A program made the translations under genes and the position numbers. 64,000 bases of DNA from Dyadobacter sp. MSC1_007 (GTDB taxonomy: Bacteria; Bacteroidota; Bacteroidia; Cytophagales; Spirosomataceae), in the NCBI RefSeq assembly GCF_023667495.1, contig NZ_JAMOZL010000012.1, positions 124,001 to 188,000 of the forward strand, given 5' to 3'. Shown here in pieces: positions 1 through 7,386 of the stretch. The notes under the pieces were generated by a model. That model did no database searches, was not told the origin of the DNA, and saw only the letters and a program-made list of their open reading frames with translations. Positions within the stretch are counted from its first letter, which is position 1. Every line of letters begins with the position of its first letter.

Positions 1-1
1 C

Positions 2-1336
2 CCATTGGTTGCGGGCTCATGGCTGGGCATGCCGGCCAGTTATGCCGGTGCGGAAATCATTGGTCTGCTACTCTGGCTGGCTACCGTTGTTTTGCTCTAT
101 CAGTTTTGCCGTCTTTTTGCGGGCTCAGCAATTAGTCTGATAATTGTTTGGGGGCTTTGTATTTTTCTGGGCACCATAAGCCCGATTTTTGCAGCCTATA
201 ACTCGGAGCACGTCAGTATTTTTATGATTACAGCCGCTATCAGCGGGTTATTTCTGTACGTATACAGACGGTGGAACTCGGGTCTGATCGCCTCCGCACT
301 CGGGATTCTGCTCGGAAGCCTTGTTTATGCCAAATTTCAGAATGCACCCATGGGGTTGCTCATTGGCTTTTTCTTGCTCTGGGCCATGGCGGGTAGGAAA
401 GATTGGAAAAATATTGCCTTTCTGATCGCAGGAAGCCTTTTGCCTACGGCGTTGTTGAATGTTTATTACGCATCAATGGGTAAGCTGGAAGTGTTCTGGA
501 ATAATTACTTCTGGAATTATTTTTATTACTCATTTACCACGCAGTTTTCTCCGATGCCTATTGCCGAACGTTTCAGCATTGGGCGCATCCTGCGGTTTTT
601 GTTTTACGCAACCAGCTCCGGCGTCTATTTGCTAACGTTATGTTCGCTTGCCGCTGCCTTGGCACTCGCTAATATCAGGCAATGGAAAAGAATATCTCCC
701 GAAAAGCCTCCTATTCTGTTTGTATTCACATTTCTTTTGCTAATACTAAGCGTTTACGCCGTGTTGCAAGCGGGGAACGATTTCGAGCATTACAAATTAT
801 TCCTGTTCATTCCTTTGCTGTTGTTCATTGGCTTGACACTTTCAGTCAGCACACCCTTTGTCCGCAAATATGCGGTTGCATTTCTGATGACAGGCTGCGT
901 TTTGCAAACAGGTATTAATCTGAAATACCTTTCAAAGGACCTTCCATACGACAAGCGAACCACACTTGACCATAAAATTGTAAATCACATTGTTCAAAAT
1001 ACCGGTACCAATGATCCTGTGGTAGTTTGGGGCTGGCGCGATGGCCTGCTCGTGAACGCGGGCCGGGCAATGGGCTACCGCGATGTGCATGCATTTCACT
1101 TTTCATTGAAATCGCCGCTCGTTCCGTTCTGGACCAAGGATTTCCTCGACGATATGGAACAAAATAAGCCCAAATTGTTTATCGAAGCCATGATCCGCGA
1201 CTATTCCGAGCGCGGACATTTGTTTTTGCCCCACGACCAGGTTCCGGTCATCCGGGAATATGTGCGACAGCATTACCGGCTTGTGGACCAGATGGATGGC
1301 GTCCGGATTTTCAGGAGGATTGAAGGGGTGGAGTAG
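2..1336 (+). CDS. Polytopic membrane protein, glycosyltransferase-39-like (5' end missing)
   Basis: The reading frame is open to the window edge, so the true start lies upstream; the first possible start inside (TTG at 5) is not convincing. About ten hydrophobic segments fill residues 1-310, followed by a soluble C-terminal domain of about 130 residues (motif VVVWGWRDG, then a closing MDGVRIFRR). This layout of many membrane helices plus a small extracytoplasmic C-terminal domain ending in an R-rich strand is common in Bacteroidota lipid-linked sugar transferases (GT39/ArnT-like). No catalytic acidic motif can be checked because the N-terminus is absent. It could also be an unassigned membrane protein. 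The next gene, a histidine kinase, follows closely on the same strand. Confidence 0.6.
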   Translation, partial: PLVAGSWLGMPASYAGAEIIGLLLWLATVVLLYQFCRLFAGSAISLIIVWGLCIFLGTISPIFAAYNSEHVSIFMITAAISGLFLYVYRRWNSGLIASALGILLGSLVYAKFQNAPMGLLIGFFLLWAMAGRKDWKNIAFLIAGSLLPTALLNVYYASMGKLEVFWNNYFWNYFYYSFTTQFSPMPIAERFSIGRILRFLFYATSSGVYLLTLCSLAAALALANIRQWKRISPEKPPILFVFTFLLLILSVYAVLQAGNDFEHYKLFLFIPLLLFIGLTLSVSTPFVRKYAVAFLMTGCVLQTGINLKYLSKDLPYDKRTTLDHKIVNHIVQNTGTNDPVVVWGWRDGLLVNAGRAMGYRDVHAFHFSLKSPLVPFWTKDFLDDMEQNKPKLFIEAMIRDYSERGHLFLPHDQVPVIREYVRQHYRLVDQMDGVRIFRRIEGVE

Positions 1337-1393
1337 TGTTAAATAGTGTTAAACCCTCGAAAACGTCCCGGCGGGCATGTAGATTTGTATACC

Positions 1394-2806
1394 ATGAACC
1401 GCCGTATCCGATCTATTTTCTGGCTGATGACCGCCTGCATTGTTGCGATCAATGCATTTCAGGGCTATTGGCTATGGACAACTTATCAATTAAACCGGCG
1501 GCAATTTGCACAAACAGCCCAGGACGCGCTGTTTCAGGTAGTGGAAGGGCAGCAGATCAAAGATGCCAGTGTATTGTTTGGCGATAGTGCTGTTACCGGT
1601 CGCTACCATGCCGGTGAGCGTTCGCGGGTTTTGGTGAAAAGAGATGGTGTTCGAAGCATTCATACTAATTTTTTCTATAAAATAAGTGTCGATACAACGC
1701 GGGATATCCGGGTCGGAAAGTCTGCGGACACGCTGGCGAGGCGCATTTCAAACCTGGTTGTCCGGGGGTGGAGGGAAAGTCGTCGTTTTGACAGGCCTGC
1801 ATTGGATTCTGCTTACCGGGATGAGTTAATGCGCCGGGGCATTGTCACACCATTTGTGTTAGATACCCTAACGATCCGGCCCAAAACTTCCGAACAAAAC
1901 GTCCTGATATTTGATAATAGTGGACAAATGTCGGAAACCGGCTATGAGGTAAAAACTGGCCCGTTGCCTCTCAATCCAGTACAGCATCTATTTTTGCAGG
2001 CCTCGTTTAAAACACCATTACCTTATCTGCTGGGCCGAATGGCATGGCTGCTGGGCGCTTCCGGTCTCTTGTTGCTACTCACGACGGGCTGTTTTGTTTG
2101 GATGCTTAGGACCATTCTGAAACAGAAACGACTTTCGGAGGTTAAAAATGATTTTATCAACAATATGACCCATGAGCTCAAAACGCCTATCGCAACGGTA
2201 ACGGCAGCGGTAGAGGCGCTGATGAATTTTGGTATATTAAATGACCCTCAAAAAACGCAGGATTACCTCAGTATCTCTCAAAATAACCTGCAACGACTTT
2301 CTGACCTGGTCGAAAAAGTACTAAACCTGGCCGTCGAAGACAAACAAGAGATCGAACTGAACAGGGAACGCGTGAGCCTCGCAGCGATGATCAGCGAGTT
2401 GGCTGCAAGCCATAGGGTTCGCGCCGTGAAAACGGTTATTTTCAATATGCATATCCCATTCGGAGCCACCGTTGAAGTCGACCGGATGCATTTTGGAAAT
2501 GTGCTCAACAACCTGATCGACAATGCGATCAAATACTCCCACGACCGGGTCACTATTTCGTTCGACTTCCGGCAGCACCCACAGGGATGGCAGCTGATAG
2601 TGGCCGACAACGGCATCGGTATTCCGAAAGCATACCAGTCATCCGTTTTCGACCGGTTTTTCAGGGTGCCGACTGGTGACCTGCATCGCGTGAAGGGCTT
2701 TGGACTGGGGTTAGCATACGCGCGTCAGGTGGTCGAAAAGCATGGGGGGAGCATCAGCGTGGCGAGTGAGCCGGGAAAGGGAAGTGAATTTGTTTTAAAA
2801 TTTTGA
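1394..2806 (+). CDS. Sensor histidine kinase
   Basis: A membrane-bound two-component sensor kinase of about 470 residues. Two membrane helices (about residues 8-28 and 216-238) enclose a periplasmic sensor region of about 190 residues with no recognised fold. The dimerisation/phosphoacceptor helix carries the H-box around MTHELKTPIATV with His260. The ATPase domain shows the N-box (NVLNNLIDNAIKYS), G1 (DNGIGIP), F-box (FDRFFRV) and G2 (GFGLGLAYA). An upstream GTG at 1346 would add a polar 16-residue extension, so I prefer the ATG at 1394, directly before the first membrane helix. The stop lies 4 nt before the response regulator start, so the two are surely co-transcribed and are a cognate pair. 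Confidence 0.93.
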   Translation: MNRRIRSIFWLMTACIVAINAFQGYWLWTTYQLNRRQFAQTAQDALFQVVEGQQIKDASVLFGDSAVTGRYHAGERSRVLVKRDGVRSIHTNFFYKISVDTTRDIRVGKSADTLARRISNLVVRGWRESRRFDRPALDSAYRDELMRRGIVTPFVLDTLTIRPKTSEQNVLIFDNSGQMSETGYEVKTGPLPLNPVQHLFLQASFKTPLPYLLGRMAWLLGASGLLLLLTTGCFVWMLRTILKQKRLSEVKNDFINNMTHELKTPIATVTAAVEALMNFGILNDPQKTQDYLSISQNNLQRLSDLVEKVLNLAVEDKQEIELNRERVSLAAMISELAASHRVRAVKTVIFNMHIPFGATVEVDRMHFGNVLNNLIDNAIKYSHDRVTISFDFRQHPQGWQLIVADNGIGIPKAYQSSVFDRFFRVPTGDLHRVKGFGLGLAYARQVVEKHGGSISVASEPGKGSEFVLKF

Positions 2807-2810
2807 GGTC

Positions 2811-3485
2811 ATGGCTAAGGTATTACTGATAGAAGATGAGGCCGCATTGGGTATGATTGTCCGCGACAGTCTCGTTTTCCGCGGATTTGATGTGCTGTAT
2901 GCCGATAATGGTATGGATGGCCTCGCGAAATACCGGGAACATCAGCCGGATATCGTCGTCGCCGATGTGATGATGCCCGATATGGACGGTTTTACCATGG
3001 CAGAACACATTCGCCGCGACGATCCCCATGTTCCGATCATGTTCCTGACAGCCCGTTCGCAGACAGCGGATGTGGTCCGCGGTTTCGAACTGGGCTGCAA
3101 TGATTACCTTAAAAAGCCATTCAGCCTCGATGAGCTCATCGTGCGCATTAACGCGCTCCTGCGAACAGGCGCTACGCGTACAGAACCACCCGCGACGTTA
3201 CGTATCGGGAAATATTCTTTTGATCCTGCCAAACAAAAATTAATCTGTAACGAACAGGAAACGCCGCTTTCGCATCGCGAAGCAGAACTGCTCCGCAGGC
3301 TGTACGAACAACGTAACCAGGTGCTGGAAAGGGGAGAAGTGCTCATCGAATTATGGGGAGACGATTCGTTTTTCAACGGCCGCAGCCTCGACGTTTTCAT
3401 CACCAAACTAAGGCGCTACCTCCGCGACGACCCCAAAATCCAGATCATCAACATCCGCGGAAGAGGGTATAAGTTGGTGCTTTGA
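2811..3485 (+). CDS. OmpR/PhoB-family response regulator
   Basis: Cytoplasmic transcription factor of 224 residues. The receiver domain (1-115) has the acidic pair E8/D9, the phosphoacceptor Asp52 in ADVMMPDMDG, the switch Thr80 (FLTA) and the conserved lysine in LKKPF (Lys102). The C-terminal winged helix (about 130-224) ends in the typical hairpin IINIRGRGYKLVL. The length is standard for the family. It lies 4 nt after the histidine kinase, which presumably phosphorylates it. No target site can be pointed to in the window. Confidence 0.95.
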   Translation: MAKVLLIEDEAALGMIVRDSLVFRGFDVLYADNGMDGLAKYREHQPDIVVADVMMPDMDGFTMAEHIRRDDPHVPIMFLTARSQTADVVRGFELGCNDYLKKPFSLDELIVRINALLRTGATRTEPPATLRIGKYSFDPAKQKLICNEQETPLSHREAELLRRLYEQRNQVLERGEVLIELWGDDSFFNGRSLDVFITKLRRYLRDDPKIQIINIRGRGYKLVL

Positions 3486-3496
3486 AAAAGTTTTGA

Positions 3497-5212
3497 TCAT
3501 TTCGCCGAAGCCGGTTTTCCTGGTTTGGGAAACACCTGATGTGACCTGGCCCATTGTTGCCAGAGTGCTGCCAGGTGTTTTACTTTTTCCGGATGGATGG
3601 CGGCTAAGTCGTTGGTCTCCGATTGATCGTTGGACAAATCATACAAATGCCAGGTCGAATCAGATGCCAATGACACCAGTTTCCAATTGCCCTGTCGTGC
3701 ATACCGTGCGCCGAAATGCTCGTTGAATAATGTGGAATGACCTTTTGATGGCTTTCCGGTGAAGGAAGCGACAAAGCTGACTCCCGTGGTAGGCTTAATT
3801 GCATTTCCGTTAAACCACGCCGGATACTTGGCGCCAGTCAATTCGCAAAATGTACTCATCAAGTCCATCACGTGTCCGGTATGCTCGCTGAAACTACCCT
3901 TTTTCGCAGAAATACCTTTCGGCCAGAAGGCGATTACGGGCGTGTTGATCCCTCCCTCGAACGATTCTGCTTTGTAGTAGCGATAAGGTGTATTGGCGAC
4001 ACTCGCCCACCTTTGATCAATGGAAGCGTAGCTGGTTTGGGGGCCAGGCATTACTTGTTTCTGCGTCGCGTAGATAATCTTGCGCCCGTCGCGGGTCTCG
4101 CTCGGACGGTCGAAGCCTGGGCCGTAATTGGCGCAGTTTTCCGGACTAGCGCCGTTGTCGGTTAGGAAGAGAATGAGCGTATTTTCAAGTTCACCGGTCT
4201 GTTTCAATGCATTAATGATTCGCCCGATGCCCTGGTCCATCCGGTCGATCATCGCGGCGTGAACCGCCATGGCGTGTGCATCCCATTCTTTGGTGGGATT
4301 ATCCTCCCATTTCATAGCACCTTTCGGGTTTTCAGGAAGTTTCGTCCGTTTTGGGTCGATGATCCCCAGGTTGATCATTTTGTTGTAACGGGCTTGCCGG
4401 ATTGCGTCCCAGCCAGCTTTATAAGTGTCTTTATACTTTGCAATGTCTTCTGGTTTCGCCATCAGCGGCCAATGCGGCGCATTTTGGGCAACATATAAGA
4501 AAAATGGTTTGTCAGATTTAGAAAATTCCCTGATGTAGGAAACCGTCGTATCGTTGATAGCGTCGGTATGGTAATAGTCCGCTGGTACCTGCCGGACTGG
4601 TTCTGTGCCATTAACCAGACTGAATGGATCGAAAAAGTCGACAACTCCCCAGATCGTTCCGAAGAACTTGTCGAAACCACGGCTGGTGGGATATTGTTCG
4701 ATCGGCGAAAAAGCCCCGAAATCTTTCTGATGGTTCAGCCAGGCCAGCTGATCCTGTGGAGTTTTTTGTGTGAAAGTATTGGAAACGTGCCATTTGCCGG
4801 TCATACCTGTCTGGTAACCTGCCGTTTTTAACACTTCTGCGAGCGTCACGGTGTTTTTGGTGATATGTCCCTGATATCCTGGCTGGTTTTCGGCTTCGGT
4901 CATCTTGCCAATTCCCGCCTGCTGGTTATACAAACCCGTGAGCAGGGAAGCGCGCGTTGGACAACATCTTGAAGTGTTGTAAAACTGCCGGTACCGGATG
5001 CCGTTTTGGGCCAAATAGTCAAGATTCGGCGTGTTGATTTCCCCTCCATAACACCCGATATCCGAATAGCCCAAATCGTCGGCCAGGATGACAATAATAT
5101 TTGGACGCTTGTCGGCGGCAGGCGAATTGACAGACTTTCTGCTTTTCAAGGTCAGGAATCCTGTGGTGACAATCAGAACAGTGAAAAGTAAAGACAGTTT
5201 AACTTTGGACAT
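3497..5212 (-). CDS. Arylsulfatase (formylglycine-dependent sulfatase)
   Basis: Hydrolyses sulfate esters, probably in the periplasm or outside the cell. Counted from the ATG at 5212, residues 1-30 form a signal peptide or membrane anchor (KLSLLFTVLIVTTGFL). The metal-binding ADDLGYSDIG follows at about 44-53, then the sulfatase signature CCPTRASLLTG with the formylglycine Cys83 in a C-x-P-x-R context. Further support is TGKWH and the metal-binding TDNGA. The length of 571 residues fits the arylsulfatase A-like group. A longer start at 5248 adds 12 residues before the hydrophobic segment and is less likely. Its stop lies 12 nt from the converging response regulator. Substrate unknown; no anaerobic maturase or formylglycine-generating enzyme is adjacent. 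Confidence 0.92.
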   Translation of the reverse strand: MSKVKLSLLFTVLIVTTGFLTLKSRKSVNSPAADKRPNIIVILADDLGYSDIGCYGGEINTPNLDYLAQNGIRYRQFYNTSRCCPTRASLLTGLYNQQAGIGKMTEAENQPGYQGHITKNTVTLAEVLKTAGYQTGMTGKWHVSNTFTQKTPQDQLAWLNHQKDFGAFSPIEQYPTSRGFDKFFGTIWGVVDFFDPFSLVNGTEPVRQVPADYYHTDAINDTTVSYIREFSKSDKPFFLYVAQNAPHWPLMAKPEDIAKYKDTYKAGWDAIRQARYNKMINLGIIDPKRTKLPENPKGAMKWEDNPTKEWDAHAMAVHAAMIDRMDQGIGRIINALKQTGELENTLILFLTDNGASPENCANYGPGFDRPSETRDGRKIIYATQKQVMPGPQTSYASIDQRWASVANTPYRYYKAESFEGGINTPVIAFWPKGISAKKGSFSEHTGHVMDLMSTFCELTGAKYPAWFNGNAIKPTTGVSFVASFTGKPSKGHSTLFNEHFGARYARQGNWKLVSLASDSTWHLYDLSNDQSETNDLAAIHPEKVKHLAALWQQWARSHQVFPKPGKPASAK

Positions 5213-5310
5213 ATCGGCGGACAAATAATAGAAAGAATTGGCGCTCACAATATAAGTCCGTCAAGTTTTCAAACGGATCATTTTAGCCAAAAAAGTATCG
5301 GGAATATTCA

Positions 5311-5708
5311 TCACAATTTCAAAAACCAGTCCGACCATGTAGTGCCTGCTGCTGCTACCCTGAAGACGTAAGTCCCCGCTGGAAAATCGCAGATAGCCAG
5401 ACTGACAGGTTCGCCCGCATCCGCCGATTGGCGAAGTACCGGCGTGCCAACCTTGTCAAAAATTGTGATTTGCACCGGTTGAATGTTCTTGCCAACCGAT
5501 AAATAAATCCTGTCAGTTGCCGGATTGGGAGACAATTCAAAGTCAGGAATAACAACCTGCTTAATGTGAATAATAGTAGAAAAGCGATATGAGCCATGGA
5601 GATCGAGCCTGCGGCCTGGTTGTTAAACTGGTAAGGAGCCTATGCATTCACCGTGATGTGTGCGAGACTGGTGACGAGGTGCGTGAATAATATCAATAAC
5701 CATTTCAT
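5311..5708 (-). pseudogene. Decayed secreted protein with type IX secretion sorting domain
   Basis: Reading the minus strand from the ATG at 5708 gives a clean signal peptide (MKWLLILFTHLVTSLAHITV) interrupted by TAG at about codon 23. The same frame continues as APYQFNNQAAGSIS up to about 5600. The sense then moves to another frame (HGSYRFSTIIHIKQVVIPDFE) and runs on to a textbook type A sorting domain, LSPNPATDRIYLSVG and onward to DWFLKL at 5311. One stop and one frameshift within about 40 codons therefore separate a signal peptide from a C-terminal sorting signal. The ancestor would have been a small (about 130 residue) protein exported by Sec and then the type IX system. Sequencing error could explain one lesion but less easily both. 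Confidence 0.7.
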
Positions 5709-5911
5709 ATTGAACAGGGAGATAGAATGATGATCCAAAATTATCCTGTCGAATATCTTAATACACAGCTTGTTGAGTAGGCTGCATTATTTTTGTGTAG
5801 ATGGTCTTAATAGTTATGGTTTGAGCATTGATGCCTGCTCAAAAATACGTTCTAAACCATTGGTTGTGTAAAAAACTTGCGTAATTTTTAGGCACATTCC
5901 ATCTCAAAATC

Positions 5912-6268
5912 ATGGCGTTGAAACCCAAATCCGTAGACGAATACATAGCCGCATTTCCAAAAGAGGTTCAGGCAATATTGCAGGAGATCCGGGCGACAAT
6001 TAAAGAAGCGGCGCCCGATGCAGCAGAAACCATTTCGTATGATATGCCGACATTCAACCTCAACGGAAAATATCTGATCTATTTTGCCGGCTGGAAGAAA
6101 CATGTTGCATTGTACCCGATAGACGAAAAAATCCTAACGGCATTTTCTGAGGAACTGGCAGGATATAAAGGAACGAAGGGCTCGGTACACTTTCCACTGA
6201 ACAAACCTATGCCGCTGAACTTGATCCGGAAGATCGTAGCATTAAGAGTGGCGGGAAATATGCATTGA
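5912..6268 (+). CDS. DUF1801 (YdhG-like) protein
   Basis: A 118-residue cytoplasmic protein of the DUF1801/YdhG family. Recognised by the N-terminal helix pattern VDEYIAAFPKEVQAILQEIRATIKEAAPDA, the core ETISYDMPTF, the strand YLIYFAGWKKHVALYP and the C-terminal KGSVHFPLNKPMP. Family length and motif order are complete. The fold resembles iron-sulfur scaffold frataxin-like proteins, but no biochemical function is established. It stands alone between the decayed secreted gene and the RES/Xre pair. Confidence 0.88.
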   Translation: MALKPKSVDEYIAAFPKEVQAILQEIRATIKEAAPDAAETISYDMPTFNLNGKYLIYFAGWKKHVALYPIDEKILTAFSEELAGYKGTKGSVHFPLNKPMPLNLIRKIVALRVAGNMH

Positions 6269-6304
6269 AAGCCTTTCTCAGTAAGCAATGTCGTTCGACA
6301 GGCT

Positions 6305-6778
6305 TTAACTTTTGTTGTATTTTTTCAGGATTTCCTCAATGCGTTCGTCCGGAACCAGATTTGTAACGGATACAAGCTCAACCTGATGGTAATCGGGATG
6401 TAATGTGTTGATGACATAGTTAAATGCTTCCGGCATGACCGCAGAAGGAACTTTCAAGGCGAGCGATTTCCCCGACTCAAACCATTTATCCCCCAAAGGC
6501 TGACATTGCGAATAGTCGTTAGGATCACGCCAACCCATTTCCAGGTCCGTATCCGAAACAAGATCAATGGACGCGAGCGTAGGAATGTTGATGAACATGA
6601 TTTTGAAATCATCATTAAAACCCACTCCCTGCCGTCTCACCATATTTTCAAGAAACGCCAGCGGAATGGAGTCTGCGGCATAGATTACCTTATTGCCCGC
6701 ACTGTTCCACCTCCCTTTCATCCCGGAAGCAAATAGAGTTTTACTGTAAATGTGGTGTACGATCCTGTAAACGAGCAT
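6305..6778 (-). CDS. RES-domain toxin
   Basis: A 157-residue RES-family toxin, whose characterised members degrade or modify NAD+. The name-giving conserved residues can be located: Arg5 in VYRIV (and Arg23 in GRWNSAG), Glu44 in LAFLENM and Ser112 in VPSAVMP. Size is typical. It starts 3 nt after the stop of the Xre/MbcA-type gene upstream on the same strand, the standard antitoxin-toxin order, so both are translated from one mRNA. The N-terminal TLFASGMKGRWNSAG stretch matches the usual opening of the family. Confidence 0.9.
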   Translation of the reverse strand: MLVYRIVHHIYSKTLFASGMKGRWNSAGNKVIYAADSIPLAFLENMVRRQGVGFNDDFKIMFINIPTLASIDLVSDTDLEMGWRDPNDYSQCQPLGDKWFESGKSLALKVPSAVMPEAFNYVINTLHPDYHQVELVSVTNLVPDERIEEILKKYNKS

Positions 6779-6781
6779 AGG

Positions 6782-7204
6782 TTATACAGGATAACCTTGT
6801 GCCAGCTTATCCAGCTCTTCACTCAAAAAATCAACACCACCCCCTGTATTAAGCCATTCGGCAGGCCTCTCGGCAGAGTTCCAGAATGGCTTTTGAAGCC
6901 AGTAATTAAACTCGTCAACCGTTCCAAACAGCTCTTCGCCTTTTTCAAACAAGGCTATCAATTTGAGAAGGTGCTCGCCATAGAGTGGTTCAAGGCTCTT
7001 TTTAGATTCTTTATAGTTGCTGATCGTTCTTGCAGAAAGGTTCATAATGGCCGCCAGGTTCTTTTCGGGCATTTTGATCGCCTCCGCAAAGTCATAGAAG
7101 ATTTTCGTATTCAGCCCTTTCCGGGCAGACAACACGATTGAGAAATTAGTGTCCATATCAATGTGATTGAATTTTGATTTCAAATTGCTGTTCAAGGCTT
7201 TCAT
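6782..7204 (-). CDS. Xre/MbcA/ParS-type antitoxin (DUF2384)
   Basis: Antitoxin partner of the RES toxin: an N-terminal helix-turn-helix-like Xre region (about residues 40-75, MPEKNLAAIMNLSARTISNYKES) and a C-terminal toxin-binding domain with the conserved GEELFGTVDEFNYWLQKP and LNTGGGVDFLSEELDKLAQG. I chose the ATG at 7204: a promoter -7 box (TACATTTG) lies at 7232-7225, so the upstream ATG at 7267 would not be on the transcript. ATG at 7156 is a further option. These proteins normally bind both the toxin and their own promoter. Confidence 0.87.
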   Translation of the reverse strand: MKALNSNLKSKFNHIDMDTNFSIVLSARKGLNTKIFYDFAEAIKMPEKNLAAIMNLSARTISNYKESKKSLEPLYGEHLLKLIALFEKGEELFGTVDEFNYWLQKPFWNSAERPAEWLNTGGGVDFLSEELDKLAQGYPV

Positions 7205-7224
7205 AATATGGACCGTTAAGTATC

Positions 7225-7232
7225 CAAATGTA
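7225..7232 (-). promoter_or_regulatory. Bacteroidota -7 promoter box of the RES/Xre operon
   Basis: On the minus strand the octamer reads TACATTTG, a full match to the Bacteroidota -7 consensus TAnnTTTG. It places the transcription start near 7220, about 15 nt before the ATG at 7204. The -33 element is weak (GTTT/TTTT about 19-20 nt upstream). Inference from consensus only. Confidence 0.5.
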
Positions 7233-7386
7233 CGAATTTTTTCGGAATTAAAAACGAATTTTTTCAATTTATCCTAACCTCTTTTCAATCGAAGTTGATG
7301 TTGCAAAAGCATTCATAAGTATAAACGAGTCCTGCTCTTGCTTTTTTTCTCAACTTTCAAAGATATATCCCAAACTCAGATACAAT

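Noticed and set aside
682-1587. Open frames in other frames over the membrane protein and kinase start (e.g. 682-918, 915-1106, 1336-1587)
   Set aside because: They lie within real genes, have no family features, and their composition is that of shadow frames.
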